64,000 nucleotides of DNA from Nitrospira sp. (GCA_016873495.1 VGXC01000011.1:22114-86113), one strand, 5' to 3'. Numbered from the stretch's first letter, positions 51,252-60,233 are shown. The notes: generated from the letters alone by a model not told the origin. Numbers and translations: made by a program.

Positions 51252-52012
51252 CGCGTCGTAAAACTCCTCGGATTAGGGATATTGTCTTGGACGAGAGGCG
51301 GAACGTAAGAAAGGAAGAAGCGGCCGACGATCCAGAGGAGAAACGCCTTAGGGCTGGCTTCCGATCAGATTCCCGAGCAAAACAACATCAGTGTCGGGCC
51401 TTGTTAACGAGTCTCCACCCCTGGCCCATAGTCGTGGGACGTGACCCACGGTACCACAGGGTCGGCGGGAATGCAACTGCAGAGTTTGCCGAGGACGAGA
51501 ATGGCCCCCTGAACAGGCCCAGATTAATTGCAGTCAGCCGAATCGTCGACCGTGCGGTGCTGGCGGACAAGACCGATTCACATGAGCCAGACCCAGGATC
51601 TGTATGGGTACTTCCGTTCTGCAAGGTCTGTCTCAACCCGCTATGCCGAGCCCTCCGCTTGCCCCGTCGGATCGATTTCTGTCCGTTCTGTTTGATTACT
51701 GGACTATCTGCCCCAGTGATTTCGCTTGCGTATCGATAGGGATGTCCTATGAGCCGCCGAGCCAACAACAGGCCGGCTGTGCGAGACATCAGGATGCCTG
51801 GCCGAACCGCGCAACTTCATGTGAGTTTTAGGCTATCCACCGCTCCAGCCTTCAGTTGTCGGTCCGGCCGGCCGATAGATCAACTGTTCGGGAGGCGGGG
51901 CATCGTCTGCGGCTGTCCTTGCTCGGGAGCAACTGCGCATGGAAGCCCATACTGAAGGGCTTTGGCAGACTCAGACATTTGCGTTCAGTGTTTACAGAGA
52001 GGAGGCGTCGAT
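51252..52012. other. Gene-poor interval, nothing firm found
   Basis: About 760 bases without a gene I can support. Two opposite long frames exist (51245-51739 plus, 51388-51789 minus), but neither has a domain, a ribosome binding site or plausible composition. A 13-base match to the element linker, TCCAGTAATCAAA (minus strand near 51690-51702), and TTTCGCTTGCGT near 51721-51732 suggest a degraded copy of the tRNA-trailing element. The stretch just before 52013 should hold the promoter of the Pal-like gene. Confidence 0.5.
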
Positions 52013-52615
52013 ATGCGACGACATGGATTTTACATAAAACCTTGGTGCATCTGTCTCGGTATGGCGCTCATGATGGCCGGCTGCAGCAATAAGCAGGTGG
52101 CCACATCGGTCCAAGATCAGGCGTTCATGTCCGGTTCCGTCGGGAATTCGGACGAAATCCGTGTGACGGACCTCTCGGGTCCGGTGTCCCGAGGAACGGA
52201 AGGAGCGGGAGGAATGGATAGCTCCGCCGACGCGGCTGCTTCGGCCATGTCTGCGGCGCGAGCGGCCAGGCTGGCGGCGTTGACCGCCTCGTTGGCGGAT
52301 GTGTACTTTGACTATGATCGGAGCACGCTTAACGAGGAAGGGCGGGCGAAACTTGAGGCCAATGCCCGGCTGCTCAGGGAAGAGCGGGACTGGCAGTTGG
52401 TCATTACAGGTCATTGCGACGAACGGGGCAGTCGCGACTACAACTTGGTGTTGGGGGAGCGGCGTGCCCAAGCCGTCAAGCGCTACTTAGACGACCTTGG
52501 GATTCCGACGTCCAAGGTTCAGCTTGCCAGCTATGGAAAAGAGAAGCCCTTCTGCAGTGAGTCCAACGAGGCTTGCTGGAAGCAGAACAGACGTGCGCAC
52601 TTTGTGATGCGCTAA
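52013..52615 (+). CDS. Pal-like OmpA-family lipoprotein
   Basis: 200 residues. A lipobox MAGC (Cys24) is present, then a variable linker (residues 25-95) and an OmpA/Pal domain: YFDYDRSTLNEEGRAKLEANARLL, ITGHCDERGSRDYNLVLGERRA, and ASYGKEKPFCSESNEACWKQNRRAHFVM. The domain binds peptidoglycan. The gene carries GAGAGGAGGCG ahead of the start. A close relative is at 58938-59576. A strong terminator follows. Confidence 0.93.
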   Translation: MRRHGFYIKPWCICLGMALMMAGCSNKQVATSVQDQAFMSGSVGNSDEIRVTDLSGPVSRGTEGAGGMDSSADAAASAMSAARAARLAALTASLADVYFDYDRSTLNEEGRAKLEANARLLREERDWQLVITGHCDERGSRDYNLVLGERRAQAVKRYLDDLGIPTSKVQLASYGKEKPFCSESNEACWKQNRRAHFVMR

Positions 52616-52641
52616 TCCAGTCGATCTGAGTTACGGCGAGA

Positions 52642-52690
52642 CGTGGGGCTGGAGCCTGGTATGAGAACGGGCTCCAGCCCCACGCTGTTT
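52642..52690 (+). terminator. Strong rho-independent terminator
   Basis: Arms CGTGGGGCTGGAGCC (52642-52656) and GGCTCCAGCCCCACG (52670-52684) form a perfect 15-pair stem, followed by CTGTTTTAT. It ends the Pal-like gene. Confidence 0.9.
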
Positions 52691-52764
52691 TATGCGACCG
52701 AGTTCTTGGCGGTGGCCGGTATTGCGGGAGTCGGTCCGAATCGGATCAAGAGATATGCGAGGGC

Positions 52765-53160
52765 CTAGCGTGGGGTAGAGAGGACCTCGCGGACTTTCTT
52801 AAGGAGATCGTCGGCGCTGAACGGCTTTTGAAGGAACGTAATCGTTTCGCCCGGTGCCACGCGGGTTAACAGATGGCTATCCTCATAGCCGGACATAAAG
52901 AGCACGCGCATATCGGGGCGCAATGCCCGGGCCTGGGTGGCAAGATCGTAGCCGTGCAGGTAAGGCATCAGAACGTCTGTGAGCAGGAGATGGATGGGCT
53001 CCGGATGCTGTTTGCAGAGCTGGATGGCATGTACGGCGTGGCGCGGGTCCAGGGTTCGATAGCCGTGCATGGTGAGGATCCGACAGGCGAGCTGTTGGAT
53101 CGCCGGCTCGTCGTCTACGACTAGGATGGTGGCGGTTTGAGTCGCGGTCGGCGGTGCCAT
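52765..53160 (-). CDS. Stand-alone response regulator receiver
   Basis: 131 residues, receiver domain only: VVDDEPAIQQLACRIL, phosphoacceptor D in LLLTDVLMPYLHG, T/S in FMSGYED and K in FLQKPFS. Single-domain receivers act through protein contact or in phosphorelays. No kinase gene is next to it. 53161-53329 holds nothing else recognisable. Confidence 0.93.
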   Translation of the reverse strand: MAPPTATQTATILVVDDEPAIQQLACRILTMHGYRTLDPRHAVHAIQLCKQHPEPIHLLLTDVLMPYLHGYDLATQARALRPDMRVLFMSGYEDSHLLTRVAPGETITFLQKPFSADDLLKKVREVLSTPR

Positions 53161-53329
53161 CGATCGTTTAAACCATTGGGGCGCGTGGCTGGCTGTGTCG
53201 CGTGCTTCCGGTTAGAGAGGCGCGTTGATCGCAGTGTAAAAGTTATGAGGAAGTTTGGTCAAGGGATTTGAGGATTCCACTCTTTGGCGAGAGGCGATAT
53301 CGGAGCGTGGGTCTCTACGAAATCTCGAA

Positions 53330-53405
53330 GTGAAACTCTGAAGGTGTTCTCCGCCGGCGATAATTTCGTTACAGCGAAAAATAGCCGGCGGCTCAAGCAA
53401 GCTTG
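53330..53405 (-). repeat. tRNA-trailing structured element, copy 3
   Basis: Minus strand, right after the tRNA-Arg CCA and TAC. Hairpin I: CAAGC-TT-GCTTG (53405-53394). A second stem GCCGCCGGC/GCCGGCGG-like pairs 53391-53384 with 53358-53351 around a long loop with an inner TTTCG/CGAAA pair. The sequence after it, GGAGAACACCTTCAGAG, matches the end of hairpin III in copy 1 (GGAGAACCCCTCCAGCA). The hairpin II segment is missing or merged in this copy. Confidence 0.65.
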
Positions 53406-53408
53406 GTA

Positions 53409-53485
53409 TGGTGCCCCCGACCCGAATTGAACGGGTGACCTGCGGTTTAGGAAACCGTCGCTCTATCCAACTGAGCTACGGGGGC
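53409..53485 (-). tRNA. tRNA-Arg (anticodon CCT)
   Basis: A complete 77-base cloverleaf on the minus strand: acceptor GCCCCCG/CGGGGGC, D arm GCTC/GAGC, anticodon loop TTCCTAA with anticodon CCT, T loop GTTCAATT, and encoded CCA at 53411-53409. One terminal anticodon-stem pair is A-C. The trailing element starts three bases after the CCA. Confidence 0.94.
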
Positions 53486-53537
53486 GTGGAAGCTACGATA
53501 TCGAATGAACTATGGAAAGTCCAGCCGGGCGGGGCGA

Positions 53538-54962
53538 TTACTTGCGGCCTGGCTCGGGAGGCAGGCCGCTGACTTGCCGAGTCTTGGCCTTGAGGTCCGC
53601 TTTGGCGGGTATCTGCGCAAGTAGGTCGGCACGGGCCTGAAAAATGCCGGGGAGGCCTGGGTGCCCCATGGCGTAGACGAGGCCGCCTAAGCTGGCGCCG
53701 AGCACCAGCCGCCCCCGCTGTTTTCCATCTTTGGCGGTCGCCAGAAACTCCGCCGTCGGCGTGGCCAAGCCATAAGGGGCCAACGGTCCCGCCTGTTTGA
53801 CGACACGGATTTCGGCCGGCAGGCTGACCACTCGACTGACGAAGAGGTCCGCCGCTTCCTGGTCAAGCTTCTCCGCCGGCTGATCTTCCAGCACCCAGTC
53901 GCCGTTCTGATGGATCAACGTGTACCGGTGGTCTCTGGTCTTCACGGCCAGCATCGCTAGTTCATCCATACTGACGCCCAGCAGGCGTTTGTCTTGGAGC
54001 GCAAACAGATCTTTGGTCAAGTCTTTGATCGCTAGCGGGCTGATACGATACAGTGGCGCATCTTGCGCGGTGACTGCGTAGGCCTCGCCGGTGGTCAGAT
54101 CCAGTTGAAACAGTTTCACGGTCTGGTCCGTTCCATCCGCGTGCACCGTAATCTTCACGTCCGGCTTCGTCAGCTTCCGCAGCAACGCATCGTGCTCAGG
54201 ACCCGGGTCCACGAAGCCCAACGCTTTCAGATTGTCCAGCTTGATCAGAAGGTTGTTGACTTCGGCCTGGTCCGCGTCGGCTTCGACCGGATAGCGCAGC
54301 TTCCAGGGTTTCTTCTCTTGTCCGGCCGCGGGGCCCGGTCGGTCGGTGTGCTCAACCCGGTACAAGACCAACTCATTGGCCGGATAGGCCAGGCGCAGGC
54401 GGTCCACTTTGGCCTGATCTGCGCGCAGCACTTCTTTTTTGCGGAGCGTCAACAGGGTCTTGTTGAGCACGTCCTTGGGCGCCAGGCTGGTCAGCAATAC
54501 TTTTTTGTCCGAAGCCCGCATGGCGTAGAGGGAGGAGGAGATCGGTCCGCTGTCGCCGACCGACAAGGTCTCCCGGCGTGAACCGGCGGCGATGGTGAGG
54601 ACCGTCGCGGGCTTCTCCAGGCCGAAGGGCCCCAGCGCCGCCGCCTGTTCTTCCACCACGCGGGAGATCCGTCCCAAGACCAAGGCTCGAAGGAGGGACT
54701 CGACCTCGCGGGAATCGGCGTCGGCGACCAGAGGGGCGGTGATCTTCCAGGCGCGTTTGTCGTCCGGCGTCAGCACGACTTCGCCGACCTCAGTCCGCAC
54801 GATCAGTCCGGTGATGTCCTGTTCCTCGAACGGGATGAGTTTTTTGTCCTGGGTCTCGGTGGCGGTCTGGGTTCGCTCCGACGGGAGTTCGATGAAATAG
54901 ACGTAGGCCCCCAGCCCGGCCAACAGCGCTGCCATTGCAATTGTGAGCCAGACGCTTTTCAT
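53538..54962 (-). CDS. DUF4340 domain protein
   Basis: 474 residues with an N-terminal membrane helix (WLTIAMAALLAGLGAYVYFI). Two repeats of the DUF4340 pattern are visible: ITGLIVRTEVGEVVLTPDDKRAWKITAPLVADADSREVESLLRAL, and the later YTLIHQNGDWVLEDQPAEKLDQEAADLFVSRV. The family is usually found with GldG-like proteins and ABC-2 permeases. It is the last of four tightly spaced genes. Function unknown. Confidence 0.87.
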   Translation of the reverse strand: MKSVWLTIAMAALLAGLGAYVYFIELPSERTQTATETQDKKLIPFEEQDITGLIVRTEVGEVVLTPDDKRAWKITAPLVADADSREVESLLRALVLGRISRVVEEQAAALGPFGLEKPATVLTIAAGSRRETLSVGDSGPISSSLYAMRASDKKVLLTSLAPKDVLNKTLLTLRKKEVLRADQAKVDRLRLAYPANELVLYRVEHTDRPGPAAGQEKKPWKLRYPVEADADQAEVNNLLIKLDNLKALGFVDPGPEHDALLRKLTKPDVKITVHADGTDQTVKLFQLDLTTGEAYAVTAQDAPLYRISPLAIKDLTKDLFALQDKRLLGVSMDELAMLAVKTRDHRYTLIHQNGDWVLEDQPAEKLDQEAADLFVSRVVSLPAEIRVVKQAGPLAPYGLATPTAEFLATAKDGKQRGRLVLGASLGGLVYAMGHPGLPGIFQARADLLAQIPAKADLKAKTRQVSGLPPEPGRK

Positions 54963-54967
54963 GGCCG

Positions 54968-56491
54968 TTACAGTCGGCGCCGTTTTCTCCAGATGGTCAT
55001 GCCCCAGAAGAACGTCAGGGCGGGCAAGAAGAACACCTGGATGTACAGCAGCAGGCGCTCCTGAGTCGGGTTGGGGATAAAGGGGCGGAAGGCCGGCTCT
55101 TTCGGAGCGATCGAGATCAACTCCCGCTCCTCGGCCAGCCAGCCGAGGGCATGGAGCAGGAAATCGGTGTTGCCGGGAAAGTTAATATAGGTGTTGCTGG
55201 CAAAGGAGGAGTTTCCCACGATCACGATGGCGGCGCGCGGCTTGCCTTCCTCCTGCGGCTTTTTGGGGGTCACGGCTGCGGCCAGCGGCAGGGGGCCGGG
55301 AATATCTTCCTTCTCGTTCAAGGTAAGCACGTTGCCCTTCAAATTCTTGACCGCCCAGCTGCGGGCCGACGTGCGCGCCAGCGGGACGAACTCCCAATCC
55401 TTTCCCGCTTCTTCATGGAAGACGAGATGTCGGGTGAGGGGGAAGAGGACGGCGAAATTGAAATCTTGTGTGATTTCATGTTCGGTGAAGGTGCGGACCA
55501 TCAGGGACGTCAGGTCGCCCTGAGCCAGTCGGTCCTGCATGTCCACTAGGATGCCCTGCCCCGCTTCCACGCCCCACTGCCGCAGGAGATCATCCAGGTC
55601 CGCCTGACTTTCCGGATCCAGCAGAATCAAGAGGTGGCCGCCGGCTGCGACATAGTGGGTGATGCGGTCCTTTTCCTCTTTGGTCACGGGCCGCTGGGGA
55701 CCGGCCAGCACGAGCACCGACGTCCCCTCCGCCACGGCCGATGTCTGGAGCAGGGAGACGGTGCTTACCTCATAGCCTTGTTTGGTCAAGGCTTCCTTGG
55801 CCAGGGCCATGCCATTTCGCTCCTGGTCGGCAATCCCGCGCTCACCGTGGCCCTCCAAGAACAAGATGCGTTTCTTCGAGTCCTTGGCCACGCGGATGAG
55901 GGCCCCGGTCAGCTCGGCTTCTGAAGGCGCAGTGACTCTGGTGGTCTGCGGGCCGCTCTCGACCACTGCCGTGTCCAGCCGCGTCACACCGTATTGTCGG
56001 GCGACGCCGGGCCGTCGCTCCGGATCCACAAATTCGACTTTCAGTTTGTCGCTGTCCTGTTTGTAACTGTCCAGCAGGTCCCGATAGGTGTTGAATGAGG
56101 CACTCCTCTCCTGCGTGAAGACGGTGACTTTGACCTCGCGTGTGAGCCCCCGAAGGACCTTGTGTGTCTGGGGCGCTAGCGTGAAGTGCTGGGTCTCGGA
56201 CAGGTCCCACCGCATGGTATGGCGTGCGGCGAGGAAATTGATGATGACCAGAATGGCGGTGAACAGCAGTACCATGAGGATGCTGTTGGCGCCCAGGCGC
56301 GTGGAGCGGCGGGAAGAAAAGGCCTTGAGCGCTTCGAAACGCGCGACGAAGAAGACCACGAGGCAGACCAGGGCCAGCCCTTCGCAGAGGGTGACCAGCC
56401 AAAGTTTGTCGGGGGCCAAGGTGTAGGCGATAACGCCGCCCGCCGCCAATCCGGCTCCCACGACGCCCAATGATGAGGCCCATCGATTCAT
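54968..56491 (-). CDS. GldG-like ABC-associated membrane protein
   Basis: 507 residues. It has two N-terminal membrane helices (1-50), one near 70-95, a large extracytoplasmic GldG/IFT52-type domain (HFTLAPQTHKVLRGLTREVKVTVFTQ, ILFLEGHGERGIADQERNGMALAKEAL) and a C-terminal helix (LLYIQVFFLPALTFFWGMTIW). GldG partners ABC-2 exporters in gliding bacteria and in many non-gliders. It follows the permease and ATPase genes. Confidence 0.85.
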   Translation of the reverse strand: MNRWASSLGVVGAGLAAGGVIAYTLAPDKLWLVTLCEGLALVCLVVFFVARFEALKAFSSRRSTRLGANSILMVLLFTAILVIINFLAARHTMRWDLSETQHFTLAPQTHKVLRGLTREVKVTVFTQERSASFNTYRDLLDSYKQDSDKLKVEFVDPERRPGVARQYGVTRLDTAVVESGPQTTRVTAPSEAELTGALIRVAKDSKKRILFLEGHGERGIADQERNGMALAKEALTKQGYEVSTVSLLQTSAVAEGTSVLVLAGPQRPVTKEEKDRITHYVAAGGHLLILLDPESQADLDDLLRQWGVEAGQGILVDMQDRLAQGDLTSLMVRTFTEHEITQDFNFAVLFPLTRHLVFHEEAGKDWEFVPLARTSARSWAVKNLKGNVLTLNEKEDIPGPLPLAAAVTPKKPQEEGKPRAAIVIVGNSSFASNTYINFPGNTDFLLHALGWLAEERELISIAPKEPAFRPFIPNPTQERLLLYIQVFFLPALTFFWGMTIWRKRRRL

Positions 56492-56510
56492 GCCGTGCCC
56501 GTCTTCTCTC

Positions 56511-57281
56511 TCATTTCCATCGCTGCGACTCCACGACGCGGTGGGCCAGGAACAGCATCAGAAGCATGCCGCTGGAATAGTAGACCAGGTCTTTGGTGTC
56601 CACCAGGCCGCGGACGAAACGGTCGTAATGTTCGATAAATGAGAGGTATGAGAGGATATTGCCCAATGGAGTGTCGCCCAGGACCGAGCCGACTCCACCC
56701 AAGAGCCAGACCAGAATCAGCAGGCCGAAGCTCAAAAAGGCGGCGACGATCTGGTTCTCGGTCAAGGCGGAGGCCAGGACGCCGGTGGCAAGAAACAGGG
56801 CGCCGAGCAAGGCCAGCCCGAGATATCCGGTCAGAACGGGGTTCCAGTCGAAGCTGCTGTAAAAGGACAGGATCACCGGGACGATCCCGCTCAAGCCCAG
56901 TAGGCCCAGGAAGATGGCGTAGGCGCCGAGAAATTTTCCCACGACCATTTCGTTGATCCCGATGGGGGAGGTCATCAGCAATTCGAAGGTCCGCAGCTTG
57001 CGCTCCTCGGCGAACAGCCGCATGGTCAAGAGCGGGAGGATCAGCAGAAGAATGATCGCGATACTGTAGAACGTCGGCCTGAAAACAAGATCGTTTAGGT
57101 TGAGCTGCGCCGCGGCGCCTTGGATTTGCATCAGCCGCACCGCCTGGGCTCCCGCGTTGACGACCGCCAGGTAGGACAGGACCCCGAAGATCAGCAGAAA
57201 CACGGCGCCCACGACATACACAATCGGGGAGACGAAGTAGGATCGCAATTCCTTGGCGACAATGGCGCCGACCGGGGTCAT
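56511..57281 (-). CDS. ABC-2 type transporter permease
   Basis: 256 residues with six predicted helices. The N-terminus VGAIVAKELRSYFVSPIVYVVGAVFLLIFGVLSYL is the ABC-2 pattern, and LRTFELLMTSPIGINEMVVGKFLGAY is the cytoplasmic loop that contacts the ATPase. The start overlaps the ATPase stop by four bases (ATGA). The long upstream frame that reaches 58070 is a frame shadow of the ATPase gene. Confidence 0.92.
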   Translation of the reverse strand: MTPVGAIVAKELRSYFVSPIVYVVGAVFLLIFGVLSYLAVVNAGAQAVRLMQIQGAAAQLNLNDLVFRPTFYSIAIILLLILPLLTMRLFAEERKLRTFELLMTSPIGINEMVVGKFLGAYAIFLGLLGLSGIVPVILSFYSSFDWNPVLTGYLGLALLGALFLATGVLASALTENQIVAAFLSFGLLILVWLLGGVGSVLGDTPLGNILSYLSFIEHYDRFVRGLVDTKDLVYYSSGMLLMLFLAHRVVESQRWK

Positions 57282-58261
57282 GCGGTGGAGGCCTCCTGCC
57301 CACTGCCGGCTTCCACGGCGCCAGTGTCCGGCATGCCTTCCTCGTGCTGTGTGAGGCGCAGGAAGACGTCTTCCAGAGTCATGGACACGGCTTTGAGTTC
57401 CAGCAGTCCCCAGCCTTGCGTCACGATCAGGCGGGCGACGTCGTCCCGCAGGTCGCGGCCCAGTTCGCACTCCAACAGGAACGCGCCCGAGTCCGTCGGC
57501 TCGAAGACGCTCAACACGCCGGGGAGCGAGCGGAAGCGGTCGGCCAGGTCCGACGGGGGCGCTTTGACGGTCACGCTGATCTTCTCCGATTGACGCAGCC
57601 GCGCCGAGAGCCGTTCCGGCGTATCCACCGCCGCGATCCGCCCCCCGCTGATGATCACGACGCGCTGACAGACTGCGGTGGCCTCCAGCAGGATGTGTGT
57701 ACTGAGAATCACCGTGTGTGATCCGGCCAAGCTCTTGATCAATTCGCGAATTTCTATGATCTGCTTCGGGTCCAACCCGACGGTCGGCTCGTCGAGGATC
57801 AAGACCGGCGGATCGTGCAGCAGCGCCTGGGCCAGGCCCACCCGTTGCTTGTAGCCCCGGGACAGGTTGGCGATAAGGCGGTGTCGCACGTCGCCCAGCG
57901 ACAGCCGCTCGATCGTGCGGTCCATGGCGCGGGGCAAGTCCGCGCGGCCCATGCCTTTCAACCGCCCCGTGAACGTCAGATATTCGGCGACGGTCAATTC
58001 CTGATAGACCGGCGGGGTCTCGGGCAGGTAGCCGATGCGGCGCTTGACTTCGAGCGGCTGCTCGAAACAATCGTAGCCGGCCACGCGCGCCTGGCCCTCG
58101 GTGGCCGGCATGAAACAGGTGAGGATGCGCATGGTGGTCGTTTTGCCGGCGCCGTTCGGTCCGAGGAAGGCCAGGACTTCGCCTTTGTCTGCCTTGAAGG
58201 TTACCCGCTCGATGGCCGTGTGGTCGCCATACCGCTTCGTGATGTTTTGTGCGTCGATCAT
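57278..58261 (-). CDS. ABC transporter ATP-binding protein
   Basis: 327 residues. Walker A GPNGAGKTTTMRIL, signature LSRGYKQRVGLAQAL, Walker B VLILDEPTVGLDP and the H-loop STHILLEA are all present. The C-terminal extension (230-327) is typical of GldA/drug-export ATPases. With the permease, GldG-like and DUF4340 genes it forms one operon, probably an exporter or envelope-assembly machine with unknown substrate. Confidence 0.95.
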   Translation of the reverse strand: MIDAQNITKRYGDHTAIERVTFKADKGEVLAFLGPNGAGKTTTMRILTCFMPATEGQARVAGYDCFEQPLEVKRRIGYLPETPPVYQELTVAEYLTFTGRLKGMGRADLPRAMDRTIERLSLGDVRHRLIANLSRGYKQRVGLAQALLHDPPVLILDEPTVGLDPKQIIEIRELIKSLAGSHTVILSTHILLEATAVCQRVVIISGGRIAAVDTPERLSARLRQSEKISVTVKAPPSDLADRFRSLPGVLSVFEPTDSGAFLLECELGRDLRDDVARLIVTQGWGLLELKAVSMTLEDVFLRLTQHEEGMPDTGAVEAGSGQEASTA

Positions 58262-58487
58262 GCGTTCATGTGTTGATGAAGGAAGAAGGCCGACTGCGAT
58301 ACGTGGATGTTTCCGGCTCTGCTCTGTGCGGCAGGACCAGCGGCTTCCGAAACGAGGCTGCGCCGTCGCGGCGGTCCGTGCCGGATATTAGCCACTCAAT
58401 GCGGGGCAGTCAAGAGCCGTCCGGCGCATGCGGGTGGACCTTCCCTCGTTTCGACCCGATCGAGCGCCATATTTCTGCAAACCTCTG

Positions 58488-58515
58488 TTGCCGATACGGA
58501 AAAATCTGCTATAGT
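58488..58515 (+). promoter_or_regulatory. Promoter of the 58571-60233 gene group
   Basis: TTGCCG (58488-58493), a 16-base spacer and TATAGT (58510-58515) with TG just before the -10 box. It lies about 55 bases upstream of the gene at 58571. The rest of the 58262-58570 gap shows no gene. Confidence 0.65.
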
Positions 58516-58570
58516 GGACCCACCGTTTCTCAGGAGGTTCAGGGAGATTGGCTAGAGAGAGGGGTGAGTC

Positions 58571-58921
58571 ATGACAAAGGCGACGGCGTATGTACGTTGG
58601 AGTTTGGTGTTCGTGATGGGATTGGCGGTCATGTGGGTCGCGGCTCCGTCGGTCCACGCGGAGTCCAAGGCGGCTGCCAGGGCGGTCCGTGGAGAAGTCG
58701 TGGCAGTCAACGTACAGGACAGTCCCAACGTCATTGTGGTCAAGGCCATGAAGGGGAGTAAGGACGAGTTGATCGTCGGCGCCACGGTGGGGGCCGATAC
58801 GACGATCATGCGTGGCAAGCAGAAGGTCGGTTTGGATGCGCTCAAGGTGGGCGAATCGGTGGAGCTGACCTATGTCAAACAGGACGACGGGCTCGCGGCC
58901 CGCTCCATTCACGCCCGATAA
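58571..58921 (+). CDS. Small exported protein
   Basis: 116 residues with a signal peptide (SLVFVMGLAVMWVAAPSVHA). The mature part is mostly beta, with GEVVAVNVQDSPNVIVVKAMKGSKDELIVGATVGADTTIMRGKQKVGLDALKVGESVELTYVKQDDGLAARSI, a small OB-like fold. It precedes the Pal-like gene by 16 bases, so an envelope role is likely. The family is not recognised. Confidence 0.75.
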   Translation: MTKATAYVRWSLVFVMGLAVMWVAAPSVHAESKAAARAVRGEVVAVNVQDSPNVIVVKAMKGSKDELIVGATVGADTTIMRGKQKVGLDALKVGESVELTYVKQDDGLAARSIHAR

Positions 58922-58937
58922 GTTGAGGAGTGGACTG

Positions 58938-59576
58938 ATGAATATTCGACCATACAACCGTGTCAGTTTTGTGGCCCTGGGCATTTGCCTCCTGGTGGCG
59001 ATGGGCGGATGCAGCAAGAGTGTGCAGGTGGGGACGCAGGACCAGGCCATGGTGCCCGGCCCCAAGGTCGCCAAACAGGCCGAAGCTCCGACCGTGTCCG
59101 CCCCGAAGGAAGAGGTGCGTGTAACGGAGCAGCCGGTCGCCGAAGCGCCCGCTGCCCCCGTGCCGGCTCCTGCGCCGAGGGAACGGCCGGTCGAAAAGGT
59201 CGTCGAACAGCCAGCCGCCGCTGCTCCTGCAGCGGGTTCCAAGCTGAGCGAGCTGGCGGATGTCTTCTTCGACTATGACAAGTTTTCGATTCGCATGGAC
59301 GCCAGCCCGGTCCTGGACGCCAACGCCCGTCTGCTCAAGGCGGAAAATGGCTGGAAGCTCGTGATTGCCGGCCATTGCGACGAGCGTGGGACGTCGGCGT
59401 ACAACTTGGTGCTGGGGGAGCGACGGGCTCAGGCCGCCAAAAAATATCTGGCGGATCTCGGCGTGCCCGCGTCCCAGGTGCAAGTGACGAGCTACGGGAA
59501 AGAGAAACCGTTTTGCACCGAACATAACCAGGAATGCTGGCAAAAGAATCGGCGGGCGCATTTTTCAGCCCAGTGA
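58938..59576 (+). CDS. Pal-like OmpA-family lipoprotein, second copy
   Basis: 212 residues. Lipobox MGGC (Cys25), a proline/alanine-rich linker and then the OmpA/Pal domain, FFDYDKFSIRMDASPVLDANARLL, IAGHCDERGTSAYNLVLGERRA and TSYGKEKPFCTEHNQECWQKNRRAHFSA. The domain is closely similar to that of 52013-52615, while the linkers differ. The two are paralogues and may have partly different partners. The next gene is a YajG-like lipoprotein. Confidence 0.94.
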   Translation: MNIRPYNRVSFVALGICLLVAMGGCSKSVQVGTQDQAMVPGPKVAKQAEAPTVSAPKEEVRVTEQPVAEAPAAPVPAPAPRERPVEKVVEQPAAAAPAAGSKLSELADVFFDYDKFSIRMDASPVLDANARLLKAENGWKLVIAGHCDERGTSAYNLVLGERRAQAAKKYLADLGVPASQVQVTSYGKEKPFCTEHNQECWQKNRRAHFSAQ

Positions 59577-59639
59577 CGGGTACCGGTTCCCATAGTGTGC
59601 CGGGACGTGTCTGGCTGCTACTACTAGAGGAGGTCTGAC

Positions 59640-60233
59640 GTGACAGGTCGCAACGTATTGCTGATGGGTTGTGCCGTGGGGCTGATGGCCATGGTGGGCT
59701 GCGCCACGAAAGAGACCGTGACGTTGAATGTCCAAGCCGGGTCCGGGGCCGCCAAGAGGGCGGACAGTTTGACCGTCAGCGTGCAGGACTTCGAGGATGC
59801 GCGCCCCGACAAGAGTCGGGTGGGCGTGCGCCATCACTTGTGGGGCGGCGAGACAACGTTCGTGGTACCGGGCGGAAAGCCGGAGGACGTCCTCGAAAAG
59901 ATCATGAGCGAGTACTTCAAGCGCCGCGGTTGGACAGTCGGGGGCAGCAACCCGAACGTCACCTTCTCCGGTTCGCTCGCCAGCTTCCAGGGTGACGCCG
60001 AGAGCAAGGTATTCAACACCGAGATCACCGTCCATGCCAAGATGACGGTTCAGGGGCGCAACAACGCGGACGGCAGCCTGGTGCGCATGACGATCACCGG
60101 AGACGGAAGCCAGCGAGTGTTCTGGTTCAGTCCCGATGACGTGCAGGAACTGCTGGGCGAGGTGGTCACCGCGAGCTTGGATAAGTTCGTCGAGGTCACC
60201 AAGGTCGAGAACGGTCAGCTTCGGCTGAAGTAA
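59640..60233 (+). CDS. YajG-like lipoprotein
   Basis: 197 residues, GTG start after AGAGGAGG. Lipobox MVGC (Cys21). The mature fold SLTVSVQDFEDARPDKSRVGVRHHLWGGETTFVVPGGKPEDVLEKIMSEYFKRRGWTVGG resembles YajG-type outer-membrane lipoproteins of unknown role. It closes the three-gene group that starts at 58571; a strong terminator follows 17 bases later. Confidence 0.78.
   Translation: MTGRNVLLMGCAVGLMAMVGCATKETVTLNVQAGSGAAKRADSLTVSVQDFEDARPDKSRVGVRHHLWGGETTFVVPGGKPEDVLEKIMSEYFKRRGWTVGGSNPNVTFSGSLASFQGDAESKVFNTEITVHAKMTVQGRNNADGSLVRMTITGDGSQRVFWFSPDDVQELLGEVVTASLDKFVEVTKVENGQLRLK

Noticed and set aside
51245..51739. 164-residue plus-strand frame in the gene-poor gap
   Set aside because: It overlaps the DEAD-box gene start, has no ribosome binding site or domain, and has an arginine-rich shadow composition.
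56511..58070. Long 519-residue minus frame that joins the ABC ATPase region to the permease
   Set aside because: Only the permease part has a domain; the rest is an out-of-frame reading of the ATPase gene.
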